From: Muribaculaceae bacterium
GTDB taxonomy: Bacteria; Bacteroidota; Bacteroidia; Bacteroidales; Muribaculaceae
DNA: 49,425 bases
NCBI GenBank assembly: GCA_009775355.1
Contig: VSPN01000014.1
Span: forward strand, 1 to 49,425
Direction: 5' to 3'
Shown: piece after piece, positions 7,576 to 16,848 of the stretch
How the letters are laid out: each line of letters begins with the position of its first letter
Position numbering within the stretch: the first letter of the stretch is position 1
Notes under the pieces: generated by a model
The model's input: only the letters and a program-made list of their open reading frames with translations
What the model was told of the DNA's origin: nothing
Database searches by the model: none
Translations under genes and position numbers: made by a program

Positions 7576-9135
7576 ATGTCAGACAACGCCCGTATCATGT
7601 GCCGTAGACTCCCGACACTTCTTGCCGCAGTAAGCTCAATAATGATGCTTGCGCTGATTTTATGTGCCTGCGGCGACGGATATGCAAGCAATCCCGAAGA
7701 CAAGGAGGCGGATCCGGCCACGGTCGAACCCAGAATACACGCCATGGTCGGGAATGCCGCCGACTGTTTCGACTAGGGGCAACTTCACGAGGCTTTCCGT
7801 ATTCTCAAGGACGCAGAGACGATTCTTGCGACGCTTTCGCCTGAGGAGGCGGCGCGTGTGGCGACTCGCGACATGTTTCTGCTTGAGGTCTATATAGCCA
7901 ACATTTATTCTAATTACCGCGATTTCGCGTGTGCGGCAAGATACTATGGCAGTGCGATGGAATTCGCCGCTTCGGCGCGCGACAGTCTCCAGACATTGCT
8001 CAACATATCGGTAATGTCGTCGCATTCGGGCGACTCTCTGCTCGCCGCGCGGTCAGCGCGTAGAATGGGTGTTATGGTTGTCGCCGACAAAGAATATCAG
8101 AAATACGCCGTCGCTGTCGCCGATGCATACGTGCAGAAATATTTCGGTGACCGGAGCCGTTCGCGCGACCTCTTCATGAAGAGTCTCCGCACGGCGCGTT
8201 CAGGCGGTCTGAAACTGCATTCTTCGCTCACGCCTGTGTCGGAACTTTACGAATACTATAGTTCCCGGGGCGACCTTGACTCCATGATCGTCTGGCTCGA
8301 CGACTACAAGAGGCTTGCCGAGACTTTCCGGGCTCCCGAGATGATGGCCGACGTCAACAAAGGATACTGGAAGGCTTACACTCTCAAGGGTGACCGCGAA
8401 AATGCCCTTAGGGCGTATGACGCGTACTTCTCGATTGTCGACTCCATATATAATCCAGCCGGATTCCAGGCCCTCAATTCCAGATATAACGAGGAGAATC
8501 TAAGCCGCACCAACGACCGCATGATGCGACTCGAACTAACCGTGTCAAGACAGAAGATGATACTCTCGGCAATTGCCGTGGCTGTCGCTCTTTCTGCTTT
8601 TATATGGCTGCTGTGGAGAAGAGCCATAATGTCGCAGAGACGCATATTCTTCCTCAACCGCGAGATCGCGCGTCAGGAGGCTGTCTGTGCATCCGATCCG
8701 ACTGATATCAATGCCACGTCGCAAGGCTGCCCGGCGATTGAGTGTGGCGATATGTCCCCTTCTCCCGTTGCGTCGAGACATAGTGATATGATGCGTTCGG
8801 TCCATGCCGCGCTTGCCGATCCTGCCGTATACTGTGATCCGGAATTCAGTATCACCGTTCTCGCAAGGCTCGTCGGATCAAATTCCAAATATGTGTCGCA
8901 GGCCATAAATGACTCGACCGGAATGAATTTCCGTACGTTCATAAACTCCCTGCGGATAAAGGTGGCAAGAACCAGACTTGCCGGAAACTGCGAATACGAA
9001 AACATGACCATACAGGCCATAAGCGAGAGCGTGGGTTTCCGCTCCACCTCTAATTTTGTGCTTGCCTTCAAAAAAGTAATGGGCATCACCCCCTCTGCTT
9101 ACCAGAAACTCGCAAAAAACTCGATTGATTCATGA
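7576..9135 (+). pseudogene. Membrane-anchored TPR/AraC-type regulator interrupted by an in-frame TAG
   Basis: One reading frame runs from the ATG at 7576 to the stop at 9135 (520 codons) except for a TAG at 7774-7776, codon 67. Before it is a signal or lipoprotein leader (hydrophobic stretch ending LILCAC) and the start of a helical region. Directly after it the frame goes on without loss as GQLHEAFRILKDAETILATL, a TPR-like helix. Further on are TPR-like helices, a membrane helix around codons 327-347 (ILSAIAVAVALSAFIWLLW) and a C-terminal AraC-type helix-turn-helix of about 95 residues ending VMGITPSAYQKLA. Intact relatives in Bacteroidales sense a signal outside the cytoplasm and regulate nearby genes. 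CAG to TAG (Gln) is the simplest explanation. A shorter product starting near 7870 would lack the signal sequence. Confidence 0.75.
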
Positions 9136-9163
9136 ATCGGGTTTTATTTTTTTTGTTTTGCTC

Positions 9164-9193
9164 TTGAAATTAACTGATTAAGACATATTTTTG
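9164..9193 (+). promoter_or_regulatory. Promoter of the giant leucine-rich repeat gene
   Basis: TTG at 9164-9166 and TATTTTTG at 9186-9193 are 19 bases apart, matching the Bacteroidetes promoter pattern. The leader to the ATG at 9256 is about 57 bases. The gene can therefore be transcribed separately from the regulator upstream. Confidence 0.55.
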
Positions 9194-9255
9194 CGATTGT
9201 TTAGTTTTGACGACAATGCTGCGTCTCCCTTTTTTAATCTTTAAAACCTTATCCT

Positions 9256-12200
9256 ATGATCAAGAAACTGACCGGACCGGGACGATTTTACACTGTTCCA
9301 TGGTTCATGGCCTTGCTGACGGCTGTGGCGCTTTTTGCCTATCCTGCCGCCTCTTCTGCCGCCGTCAAGACTGTGACGGTAGGTTCCGCAGGCGGAACGA
9401 CTTCCTTCATGCCCGTGTGTATGTCATGGCACAACACCTGGTCGGAATCGGTATACACCGCCGACATGCTTTCCGGTGTTCCTGTCGGTTCGAAAATAAA
9501 GGGTATTGCCCATATGGGGGTGTCGGGCAAGGCTGTCGAGGACATAGACTATAAGGTCTATGTCGCTCCGACAGCCTCGTCATCGGCTCCGGCTGAAATG
9601 TCTGACGTCAGTTCTTTCACTTCTCTTTTCGACGGTCAGACATCGCTTGCCGTCTCCGAGAGCATGAGCGTGATGGCTCCCATTCTTTACGTGCCTGCAC
9701 AGGAGGATTTCGTGTACGAGGGCGGCAATCTGCATTTCGTGATAAAGGCGAGCATTCCCGAAGCGGGATCGGTAATGTTCGCGCAGCAGACTCTGAGCAA
9801 TGGTTCGTCGCTCTTCCTGAGTAATGACGGTTGGGAGAACTTCAACGCTTACAGTTATAATTACGTGCCGCAGATGAGTCTTGAGATTGAGACCCCTCCG
9901 GGATATGTCGATCTTCAGTGCGTCACTGTCGGCACATCGAGCAGCTACGACAGCGGCGCATCGCTTTTCTATGACACGCATTCGGCCACAGCCTCCATCT
10001 ACACTGCCGGTCTGATGGGTATTCCTGCCGGCGTGGATATCAGGCAGATATCATATACCGGTGCCGTCTATTCCACATCGACCGGCAATCACAATGTACG
10101 CATGTGGATGGCAAATACCGCGTTGCTTGAGATAGGATCGTCATTGCCCGATGTCTCCGCGATGACAAAGGTTCTCGATACCGATATCGTTCTTGACAAG
10201 AAGGTCGGAGCGGTCATGAACTGGACCGAGATGATGAAATTCGAGCTCGACACGCCTTTCCGCTATACCGGTGAGAACCTCATGGTCGTGGTGCGGGTTG
10301 AGAACGAGACTCCCCAGCGCGTATATTTCTGTGTCAACAATGCCTATGCAGATCTTTCTCTACAGGGCACAGGCCACACTTCAGATATGGCGTCATTCTC
10401 CTGCTCGAACAGCGGACTCCCTACCACAGGCATCTATTATGCCGAGCCGGTGGAGACGGCCGTTCCCGAGATTACGCTTGTCACGGCTCGCGAGCCGGGA
10501 CAGAAACTCGCACTGAGCCTCACCTCGCGCGACGGTGTCAGGATCGACTGGGGTGGATCTGTCAAGGAATACCCGTATGGTGGCACTCTCACGCTCAATC
10601 ACGATCTCGCAGGCGACGTCATCAAGATCTACACTCTTTCCGAAGATGACCATGTGCAGTCTTTCCTCTGCAACTCTTATGACCTTCTCTCAGTGACTCT
10701 CGAAGCTCCCGGGCTCAAGTCTCTCCAGCTTCGCGACAACCGTCTTGAAAGCATTGATCTCAAGGGCGCGCCGCTTGTCGAGGTGCTCGATCTTTCTGGA
10801 AACAGCATTTTCGAATTTTCTCTCGCTTCACCGAATATCCGCACTCTCAAACTCGCGCATTGCGGTCTTGAGCAGCTTATAATCTCCGGATGCACGGGTC
10901 TCGAGTATCTTGATGTGTCGGTCAATGCCCTCAGGTATCCGATATGGCTCTTCTGGCCCGAGGCTCCCGGCATGAAATATATGGACATCAGTTTCAACCA
11001 GCTTCTCGAATTCGACCTCAGCCGCTATTCCGCACTGACAACGCTGATCTGCAACCATAACAATATCTCGTCGCTCGATCTCTCTTATGTGCCCGGACTG
11101 CAGGTTCTGCGTGCCGGATACACCGGTGCCTCTTCGCTCGATATCGCCAAGTGTCCCGATCTGAGAGTCCTCGATATTCTTGGCCTGCAGACCGGAGGAA
11201 TGAATCTCCGCTCGAATCCCGCTCTCGAGGAGATCAACATGCGTCTCACCGGTACCTCGAAGATCGACCTCTCGGCCAATACTCGTCTACGGCGTCTTGT
11301 GCTGTCGCAGAACTCTATCTCGCAGCTCGACCTTTCGGCCAATCCTCTCATCGAGCATCTTGACGTAAGCCGCAACTCGATTGAGTCGCTCGACATCAAG
11401 GAGCTGGCGAATCTCCGTTTCCTCGATGCCGGACGCAACGCGCTCAAGTCGCTCGACGTCTCGGCCAACCACGCACTCGACTCGCTCTATTGCTCCATCA
11501 ACTGCATCAGCGAGCTCCCTCTTCCTGCCGGAAATTCGATCAGATATCTCGACTGCTCGTCCAACTATATTTCTTCTCTTCCGGCCAACATGAAGTCGAT
11601 TCGGTATCTGAACTGTTCTGACAACAGGATTGCGTCGACTGACCTTGCGGCGTCGACTGACCTCAAGGGTCTTGATATCCATGCCAACCGCCTTGACAAG
11701 ACCGCACTCGAGGCTCTGTTCAGACAGCTCCCCGACATAAACGGTTCCCAGGTGCCGGACTATGACAATGATTATTCATGGATGGGTGTGCTCAGCTATA
11801 AGGAAAATCCCGGTGCTCCCGAAGTTTCTTCGGAAGTGCCTGAGGTCAAGGGCTGGAATTGCTCTTATGTCAAGGATTTCCTTCTCGATGCTTCTGCGGC
11901 CATCGTCATTCCGGCCGACAGGGTGTATACCCGCTTCTCGTTCGCTGTCGACACGACAGATCCTGTCTATTATGTTGACTGGGGGGACGGAAGAAAAGAG
12001 GAATTCCGCAATGAGAACCCGCAGTACACTTACAAGAGCATCTCAGGTTACGCCGAGGGGAATGTGATCCGCATCTACGCCGCCGGCACGACTGAGCTCG
12101 GCATTGCCAACGCTGCTTATGAGGATGTGGATGTCAGCGGTATGCCCGCGCTCAGAAGACTCTCCTGCTCGGGCAATAATTTCGCTTCGCTTGACCTGTC

Positions 12201-13920
12201 GAAGAATTCTGCGCTTGAAGATCTGAACTGTCGCGAGAATCCGCTCGTGTCGATCGTATTCCCCGGGGAGTGCGCTATCAGGGAACTCGACTGCTCGTCG
12301 ACTCTGCTGCGATCCATCGATCTGTTCCGGCTTCCCGAGCTCGAACGCCTTGCCGTCAATAACTGCCGTCTTGAGGAACTCGACCTCTCTGGCGCGCCAG
12401 GGCTTCTCGAGCTTCATGCCTTGGGCAACGGTCTGACCGAGATAGATCTCTCAGCCCAGACGCTCCTGCAGGATCTCTATCTGTCGGAAAACGCTCTAAA
12501 GACTCTCGACCTGTCGGCCAATACCGCTCTTGTCAATCTGGCTGTAGATTACAATGCTCTGGCTTCTCTTGATCTTTCACCGCTCAAATCGCTCTGGACT
12601 GCCCATGTCAACAGCAATGAGATCGTATCGCTCACGCTCGCAAATCCGGCTCTCAGTGTGCTGCTCGCCGGCAAGAACAGGATCGGGGAGATCGATCTGA
12701 AAGGTTGTCCGGCTCTCACGTCTGTCGCTCTCAATGAGAACAGTCTGACGTCGCTCGACATGTCAGGCAACCTCTCGCTTATCCAGATGTTTGCAGGTCA
12801 GAACAGTATTTCCAAGGTGACTCTGGCTGCCTCGATGCCGTCGCTCGCGCTGCTGAATCTGGCCGACAATGCCCTTTCGCAGCTTGAACTCGCGGCTCTT
12901 CCTTCGCTTAAGGAACTTGTGGTGTCGAGAAACGCTTTTGCCGGTACGCTCGACCTTTCCGCCAACCCCGCGCTGACCCATCTCAATATCGCGCACAATG
13001 AGATCGAGAGTCTCAAATGGGGTACTGCATCAGCGCTTAATACCCTTTTCGCTTCTTGCAACAGGCTCTCAGTGCTTTCTGTGCCGAGCGACGCTCTCGG
13101 ATATATCGACTGCACGCGCAATCAGCTCGAGGCCGTCAGTCTCAGCCGTCATCCCAATCTCTATCAGCTGATGCTTGACTTCAACAAGCTGACCTCTGTC
13201 AATCTTGCGTCCAACAAGAATCTGTGGGGTGTCTCGCTGCGTGCCAACAGTCTTGAGGCGGAGGCTATCGGGCGCATATGCTCGCAGCTCCCCGATGTGA
13301 ATGATCTTGCGATCATTCCCGACTATGAAAGCTGGATGAAGATCATCTTCCTTTCGGGCAATCCAGGTGTGGCGACTGCCGATGTCGATGAAGCTGTCGG
13401 CAAGGGCTGGGCTGTGGTGATGAACGAGAATATTCCCGTCGACAGGATTCTTCAGATCTCTGTTGTGGATTCTGATGAAACCCCCGTGCAGGGTGCAAGG
13501 CTTGTGCTCGTCGTCAATGGCGAGGATGTCGGCACTCAGGCCGTCGAGTCCGCTCCCGGTGTGTACGTCTACAATCCGCTTCCGGTCTTCTCCGGAGTGT
13601 CTTATGAAGTGCGTGTCGAGAAAGAAGGCTTCGTTTCCAGAACTGTCGGTGTCGGCGAGATCGTTGATGGTGATCTTGCTCTGAAGGTGACTCTCGATTT
13701 CGATCGAGGCGGTGTCATGGCCTCTGGTGCCGGTGATATACTCGTGGCCGGCGGTGACGGGTTCATATTTGTCTCCGTTCCTGTTGATTCTGATGTGGCT
13801 GTGCATGATGTCTCGGGCCGTTTGGTGTTCGCCGGGACTCTATGTGCCGGAGACAACAGAATCGACGGCATCGAGCCGGGTATTTATTTTGTGCTCGGGA
13901 AAAAGATTTTTGTAAAATAA
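9256..13920 (+). CDS. Giant secreted leucine-rich repeat protein with two duplicated modules and a T9SS sorting domain
   Basis: The 1554-residue product has a hydrophobic signal near residues 15-35. Two related beta-rich domains follow (about 35-210 and 215-400, each opening with a TVG-rich strand). Then come two large modules, each a PKD-like beta domain (DWGG near 430; YYVDWGDGRKEE near 910) and a leucine-rich repeat block (about 480-815 and 955-1330). The repeats are about 21 residues, of the form L-x-x-L-D-[LV]-S-x-N. Each module closes with a similar QLPD...GNPG-type segment. A carboxypeptidase-regulatory-like domain (about 1393-1485) and a T9SS type A sorting domain (about 1511-1554) end it. 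It is probably a surface protein that binds a host or microbial ligand; no catalytic motif is seen. Confidence 0.85.
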   Translation: MIKKLTGPGRFYTVPWFMALLTAVALFAYPAASSAAVKTVTVGSAGGTTSFMPVCMSWHNTWSESVYTADMLSGVPVGSKIKGIAHMGVSGKAVEDIDYKVYVAPTASSSAPAEMSDVSSFTSLFDGQTSLAVSESMSVMAPILYVPAQEDFVYEGGNLHFVIKASIPEAGSVMFAQQTLSNGSSLFLSNDGWENFNAYSYNYVPQMSLEIETPPGYVDLQCVTVGTSSSYDSGASLFYDTHSATASIYTAGLMGIPAGVDIRQISYTGAVYSTSTGNHNVRMWMANTALLEIGSSLPDVSAMTKVLDTDIVLDKKVGAVMNWTEMMKFELDTPFRYTGENLMVVVRVENETPQRVYFCVNNAYADLSLQGTGHTSDMASFSCSNSGLPTTGIYYAEPVETAVPEITLVTAREPGQKLALSLTSRDGVRIDWGGSVKEYPYGGTLTLNHDLAGDVIKIYTLSEDDHVQSFLCNSYDLLSVTLEAPGLKSLQLRDNRLESIDLKGAPLVEVLDLSGNSIFEFSLASPNIRTLKLAHCGLEQLIISGCTGLEYLDVSVNALRYPIWLFWPEAPGMKYMDISFNQLLEFDLSRYSALTTLICNHNNISSLDLSYVPGLQVLRAGYTGASSLDIAKCPDLRVLDILGLQTGGMNLRSNPALEEINMRLTGTSKIDLSANTRLRRLVLSQNSISQLDLSANPLIEHLDVSRNSIESLDIKELANLRFLDAGRNALKSLDVSANHALDSLYCSINCISELPLPAGNSIRYLDCSSNYISSLPANMKSIRYLNCSDNRIASTDLAASTDLKGLDIHANRLDKTALEALFRQLPDINGSQVPDYDNDYSWMGVLSYKENPGAPEVSSEVPEVKGWNCSYVKDFLLDASAAIVIPADRVYTRFSFAVDTTDPVYYVDWGDGRKEEFRNENPQYTYKSISGYAEGNVIRIYAAGTTELGIANAAYEDVDVSGMPALRRLSCSGNNFASLDLSKNSALEDLNCRENPLVSIVFPGECAIRELDCSSTLLRSIDLFRLPELERLAVNNCRLEELDLSGAPGLLELHALGNGLTEIDLSAQTLLQDLYLSENALKTLDLSANTALVNLAVDYNALASLDLSPLKSLWTAHVNSNEIVSLTLANPALSVLLAGKNRIGEIDLKGCPALTSVALNENSLTSLDMSGNLSLIQMFAGQNSISKVTLAASMPSLALLNLADNALSQLELAALPSLKELVVSRNAFAGTLDLSANPALTHLNIAHNEIESLKWGTASALNTLFASCNRLSVLSVPSDALGYIDCTRNQLEAVSLSRHPNLYQLMLDFNKLTSVNLASNKNLWGVSLRANSLEAEAIGRICSQLPDVNDLAIIPDYESWMKIIFLSGNPGVATADVDEAVGKGWAVVMNENIPVDRILQISVVDSDETPVQGARLVLVVNGEDVGTQAVESAPGVYVYNPLPVFSGVSYEVRVEKEGFVSRTVGVGEIVDGDLALKVTLDFDRGGVMASGAGDILVAGGDGFIFVSVPVDSDVAVHDVSGRLVFAGTLCAGDNRIDGIEPGIYFVLGKKIFVK
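10490..13430 (+). repeat. Tandem duplication of a PKD-like plus leucine-rich repeat module inside the giant gene
   Basis: Module 1 (about 10490-11890) and module 2 (about 11920-13430) have the same order: a beta domain with a DWG motif, a block of 21-residue leucine-rich repeats, and a closing segment (QLPDINGSQVPDYDNDYSWM in one, QLPDVNDLAIIPDYESWM in the other) then a GNPG or ENPG turn. The coding repeats use many near-identical short strings such as CTCGACCTCTCGGCCAAT. The order argues for duplication of a whole module. Confidence 0.75.
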
Positions 13921-13979
13921 TTTCCGATCATCCGCGTTACATAAGTAACATCATAATACATATACATAATACCGGAGAG

Positions 13980-14019
13980 TTAGGATGCGCCGTGATGGCG
14001 TGTCCTAATTCATTTTTTT
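13980..14019 (+). terminator. Intrinsic terminator of the giant gene
   Basis: TTAGGATGCGCC and TGGCGTGTCCTAA (13980-14008) form a stem with two central mismatches and a 4-base loop, followed by a T-rich run to 14019. It lies 60 bases after the stop at 13920, before the convergent gene at 14064. Confidence 0.7.
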
Positions 14020-14063
14020 AGTGTGATTCAGTGGTTTAGCCGGAGTGTGTGCTCTGTGTGGCT

Positions 14064-14789
14064 TCAGAGTGCCCCTTGTTCCACAAGGGTGGCTATCCGC
14101 TCGATTATGGCGTCCTCGCGGTTTTTGTCGGGATGGAAACCCGATTTCATGTTCATGCCGAAAAATCTTCCGAATGTCTGCCAGAATCCGGCGCGGAAAC
14201 TTCCTAAGAAAGCCTTGACTATATTGAACGATGTCTGGTCTGTCTCGCGGTTGATCAGCTTGAGCATGACTTTCCCCTGGTTTCTGGTCATCTTCTTGAC
14301 TACCGGCTTGTACTGCTCGAATATGTCTTTCTCAAGCGTTTTGAGGTGTCTCTCGCGCATTTTCTTGTCGGGGATGGTCTGGATATACTCGTAGGTCTCG
14401 CAGAGCGTCGAGAATGCCAGTTTGGCGTAGGGCAGTGTCTTCTTTACGTCGCGCACGGTGCGCCAGTAGAATTCCTCCTCTTTCTTGTTCTTGAATTTCA
14501 TCGGAGGGTAGACGGTGATGTTTCTTATGTAGGTCATCCGGCAGGTGTCGCCATATTCGTCCACAAACCGTGTGTAGCCCTCGTAGGCTCTGACTTTGAG
14601 TCTCACCTCTTCATCTGTCGGGTCTTGCGCGTATGCTGCCTGACAGGGCGCGCATATGCAGAGGACCGCCGTCACGGCGGTTACGAGAAATTTTAAGGAA
14701 CGCGCTCTTGGTCCGGATCCCGCCGGAAGTCTGTTTCCCCTTTTCGTGTCTGCGGCCTCGGGGCCTTTCTGTGTTGCTCTGCTTTCCAT
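14064..14789 (-). CDS. DUF4294 family protein
   Basis: The 241-residue product has a basic N-terminus, a hydrophobic export signal (about residues 33-52, LVTAVTAVLCICAP type) and then a domain I recognise as DUF4294. Typical segments are the YIRNITVYPPMKF strand, the helix with KKTLPYAKLAF, and KVMLKLINRETDQTSFNIVK. The family is almost confined to Bacteroidetes and its role is unknown. The protein probably acts in the periplasm. It is the last gene of the dapB-lepB-WbqC-DUF4294 group, 26 bases after the WbqC-like gene. The start is the most upstream ATG; no internal Met gives a complete signal peptide. Confidence 0.75.
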   Translation of the reverse strand: MESRATQKGPEAADTKRGNRLPAGSGPRARSLKFLVTAVTAVLCICAPCQAAYAQDPTDEEVRLKVRAYEGYTRFVDEYGDTCRMTYIRNITVYPPMKFKNKKEEEFYWRTVRDVKKTLPYAKLAFSTLCETYEYIQTIPDKKMRERHLKTLEKDIFEQYKPVVKKMTRNQGKVMLKLINRETDQTSFNIVKAFLGSFRAGFWQTFGRFFGMNMKSGFHPDKNREDAIIERIATLVEQGAL

Positions 14790-14815
14790 TCTGTCCCGTT
14801 CTGTCCTGATGTGTC

Positions 14816-15346
14816 CTAAAGCACGAACAGAGTCTCTCTTCCTAAACGGAAAAGGGCGTCAAAAATTGAGAGTTGCGGCGAGACATGCCCGCTTCTCTCG
14901 TCGCGTATGCGTTCAAGCAGCGCGTGATCTCCTTCCCGGAGAGCCGCGGTGTCGATCCATTCAAGTGCGGTCTGCAGAATCTTCCAATTGAATTCTCCGA
15001 GGGTCATGCCTTCCGATGCGGTGTAGACCGTTTCTATCTCAGGCATCAGGTGGGTGTGGTAGGCGCAGCGTCCGTAGGCTGCGCTCCATGCCCCTAAGTG
15101 CTCTCTGCGCCATTTGCCGTGCTCTGACAGCACTGGGTCGGCGCCGCGACGTTTGAGCGTTCCGGCTCCTCCAGCCACGGGCACGGTCAGTGTTCCTGTC
15201 GATATGGCGCAGCGTGCGTACTGTTTACCCGATATTCCGGTCGATGCCGATGCGAGACGGGCGGCTTCTGTGTTATCTGTGCCCGAGGCGGTCAGCCTGA
15301 GATATTCGCGTACCCACGCTGTCGACGGGGCGAACGGTATCACCAT
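14816..15346 (-). CDS. WbqC-like protein
   Basis: The 176-residue product matches the WbqC family in its middle: KQYARCAISTGTLTVPVAGG, then WRREHLGAWSAAYGRCAYHTH. This corresponds to the family pattern of a basic strand, a WR-H-W-like helix and an AYxxxPYF-like helix. Members occur in polysaccharide loci and in this Bacteroidetes neighbourhood; their reaction is unsettled. It is somewhat shorter than many family members, with a reduced N-terminus. The start overlaps the lepB stop by 7 bases (ATGGTGA), so translation is probably coupled. Confidence 0.7.
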   Translation of the reverse strand: MVIPFAPSTAWVREYLRLTASGTDNTEAARLASASTGISGKQYARCAISTGTLTVPVAGGAGTLKRRGADPVLSEHGKWRREHLGAWSAAYGRCAYHTHLMPEIETVYTASEGMTLGEFNWKILQTALEWIDTAALREGDHALLERIRDERSGHVSPQLSIFDALFRLGRETLFVL

Positions 15347-16848
15347 TTCCCCGCGCTTTTGTCGGGATTCGGATTGCGGAGTATGCGCTCCCAGCGGATC
15401 TTGCCGTCGGTCCAGCCGCGCTCCTGGTCAAGCGAGACGATGATGAACACCGGAGAACCTACGAGATGGTCTTCGGGTACGAAGCCCCAGTAGCGGGAGT
15501 CAAGGCTGCGGTCGCGGTTGTCGCCCATCATCCAGTAGTAGTCCATCTTGAAGGTGTAGTGGTCGGTCTGCATGCCGTTGATGTATATTTTTCCGTCGCG
15601 CACTTCGAGGTTGTTCCCCTCGTACACGCGGATGGCTCGCTCATATACAGGCAGGTTGTCGGCGGTCAGATGGAGTGTCGTCCCGCGCTTCGGTATCCAG
15701 AACTCTCCCATGTCGGGGCGGGTCCATCCGTAGCTGTTGCCAAGCGGGAAGACTCCTCCAAGATCGATCAGTCCACTTTCGGATTCGCGCTGCAGAGGGC
15801 CGATCACCTCGGGCCATGTCTCGATATCGGCCTTCATTGCTGCGGTCAGCGGAACGTCGTAGAATGAGAATCCTGCGTATTCGTTGCGCATCGGCTTGTA
15901 GCCGTGATCTTCGGCCCGGACTCCGAGATCATGCCATTTTTCGGTACTGATCTCGCCGTTTACCGGTATGATGTAGTTGTATTGCACGTTTTCCGGTTCG
16001 GCGATCGGACGGCCGTTGATGTAGATGGTGTCGTTAGATATGCGAAGTCGTTCGCCTGGAAGACCGATGGTGCGTTTCACATAGTTTTCGCGGCGGTCTA
16101 CCGGACGCCAGACGATCTCGCCGAACATCTGGCGGTTCTGCGACATGTAGGCGCGCGGATCGCTTATGCCCTGCTGGCGCATGTCATACATCATCTGGTA
16201 GATGTCGCGGTTGGGCATTCCGAGTGCTACTGTGTCGCCCTGCGGGAAGTTGAACACGACGATGTCGCCGCGTTCCACGCTGCGGCGTCCGGGCATGCGG
16301 TGGTATTCAAGCTGAGGGTGGTCGATATAGCTCTTGGTGTTGATGACCGGAAGTGTGTGCTGGGCCAGAGGGAAGTGGAGCGGTGTCTGAGGCACCCGGG
16401 CGCCGTAGACTGTCTTGTCGACCCACAGGCGGTCGCCTACAAGAAGCGATTTTTCAAGGCTCGACGAGGGGATCTCGTATTGCTGGCCGATGAATGCGAA
16501 GATGAAGTAGATAAGTATCAGCGCGTAGACGATCGCATCGACCCAGGCCATGACGGCACGCGTGGCACCGCTCTTTTTCTTCCACCAGTTGAAGGGGATG
16601 TAGCCGGTGATGTAGATGTCGGCAAGCAGCAGCCAGAGCAGCGCGAGCCAGGGGTTGCCCATGAGGATGACCCATGTGAAGAATATCGCCGACACGACGG
16701 CAAACCGAATCCAGCGTGTCTTCTTTACCCGGCGGAGACGGCCGCGCAGGCTGTTGTCGGGTTTCTCTTCTCTGATTATGCGTATACCCTCTCCGGGGGC
16801 GGACGCCGGCGTTGCGCCGTTGCTGTTGTCTATGCTGTTGTCGCTCAT
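15340..16848 (-). CDS. lepB: Signal peptidase I
   Basis: The 502-residue inner-membrane protease removes signal peptides from Sec- and Tat-exported proteins. The N-terminal region has three hydrophobic segments (about residues 48-64, 66-84 and 103-121). The nucleophile Ser130 lies in PSSSLEKSLLVGD and the general base Lys258 in ENYVKRTIGLPGERL. The late box MMGDNRDRSLDSRYWGFVPE is the family's third conserved region. It is longer than the E. coli enzyme because of insertions between the boxes, as is usual in Bacteroidetes. The start is the ATG at 16848, whose ATGA overlaps the dapB stop; upstream in-frame codons lie inside dapB. Many secreted proteins in this window depend on such an enzyme. 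Confidence 0.95.
   Translation of the reverse strand: MSDNSIDNSNGATPASAPGEGIRIIREEKPDNSLRGRLRRVKKTRWIRFAVVSAIFFTWVILMGNPWLALLWLLLADIYITGYIPFNWWKKKSGATRAVMAWVDAIVYALILIYFIFAFIGQQYEIPSSSLEKSLLVGDRLWVDKTVYGARVPQTPLHFPLAQHTLPVINTKSYIDHPQLEYHRMPGRRSVERGDIVVFNFPQGDTVALGMPNRDIYQMMYDMRQQGISDPRAYMSQNRQMFGEIVWRPVDRRENYVKRTIGLPGERLRISNDTIYINGRPIAEPENVQYNYIIPVNGEISTEKWHDLGVRAEDHGYKPMRNEYAGFSFYDVPLTAAMKADIETWPEVIGPLQRESESGLIDLGGVFPLGNSYGWTRPDMGEFWIPKRGTTLHLTADNLPVYERAIRVYEGNNLEVRDGKIYINGMQTDHYTFKMDYYWMMGDNRDRSLDSRYWGFVPEDHLVGSPVFIIVSLDQERGWTDGKIRWERILRNPNPDKSAGKW

Noticed and set aside
7774..7776. TAG read as an amino acid by a changed genetic code or pyrrolysine
   Set aside because: rnhA ends with TAG in the same window, and no pyrrolysine genes or structure after the codon are seen. 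A single mutation is simpler.
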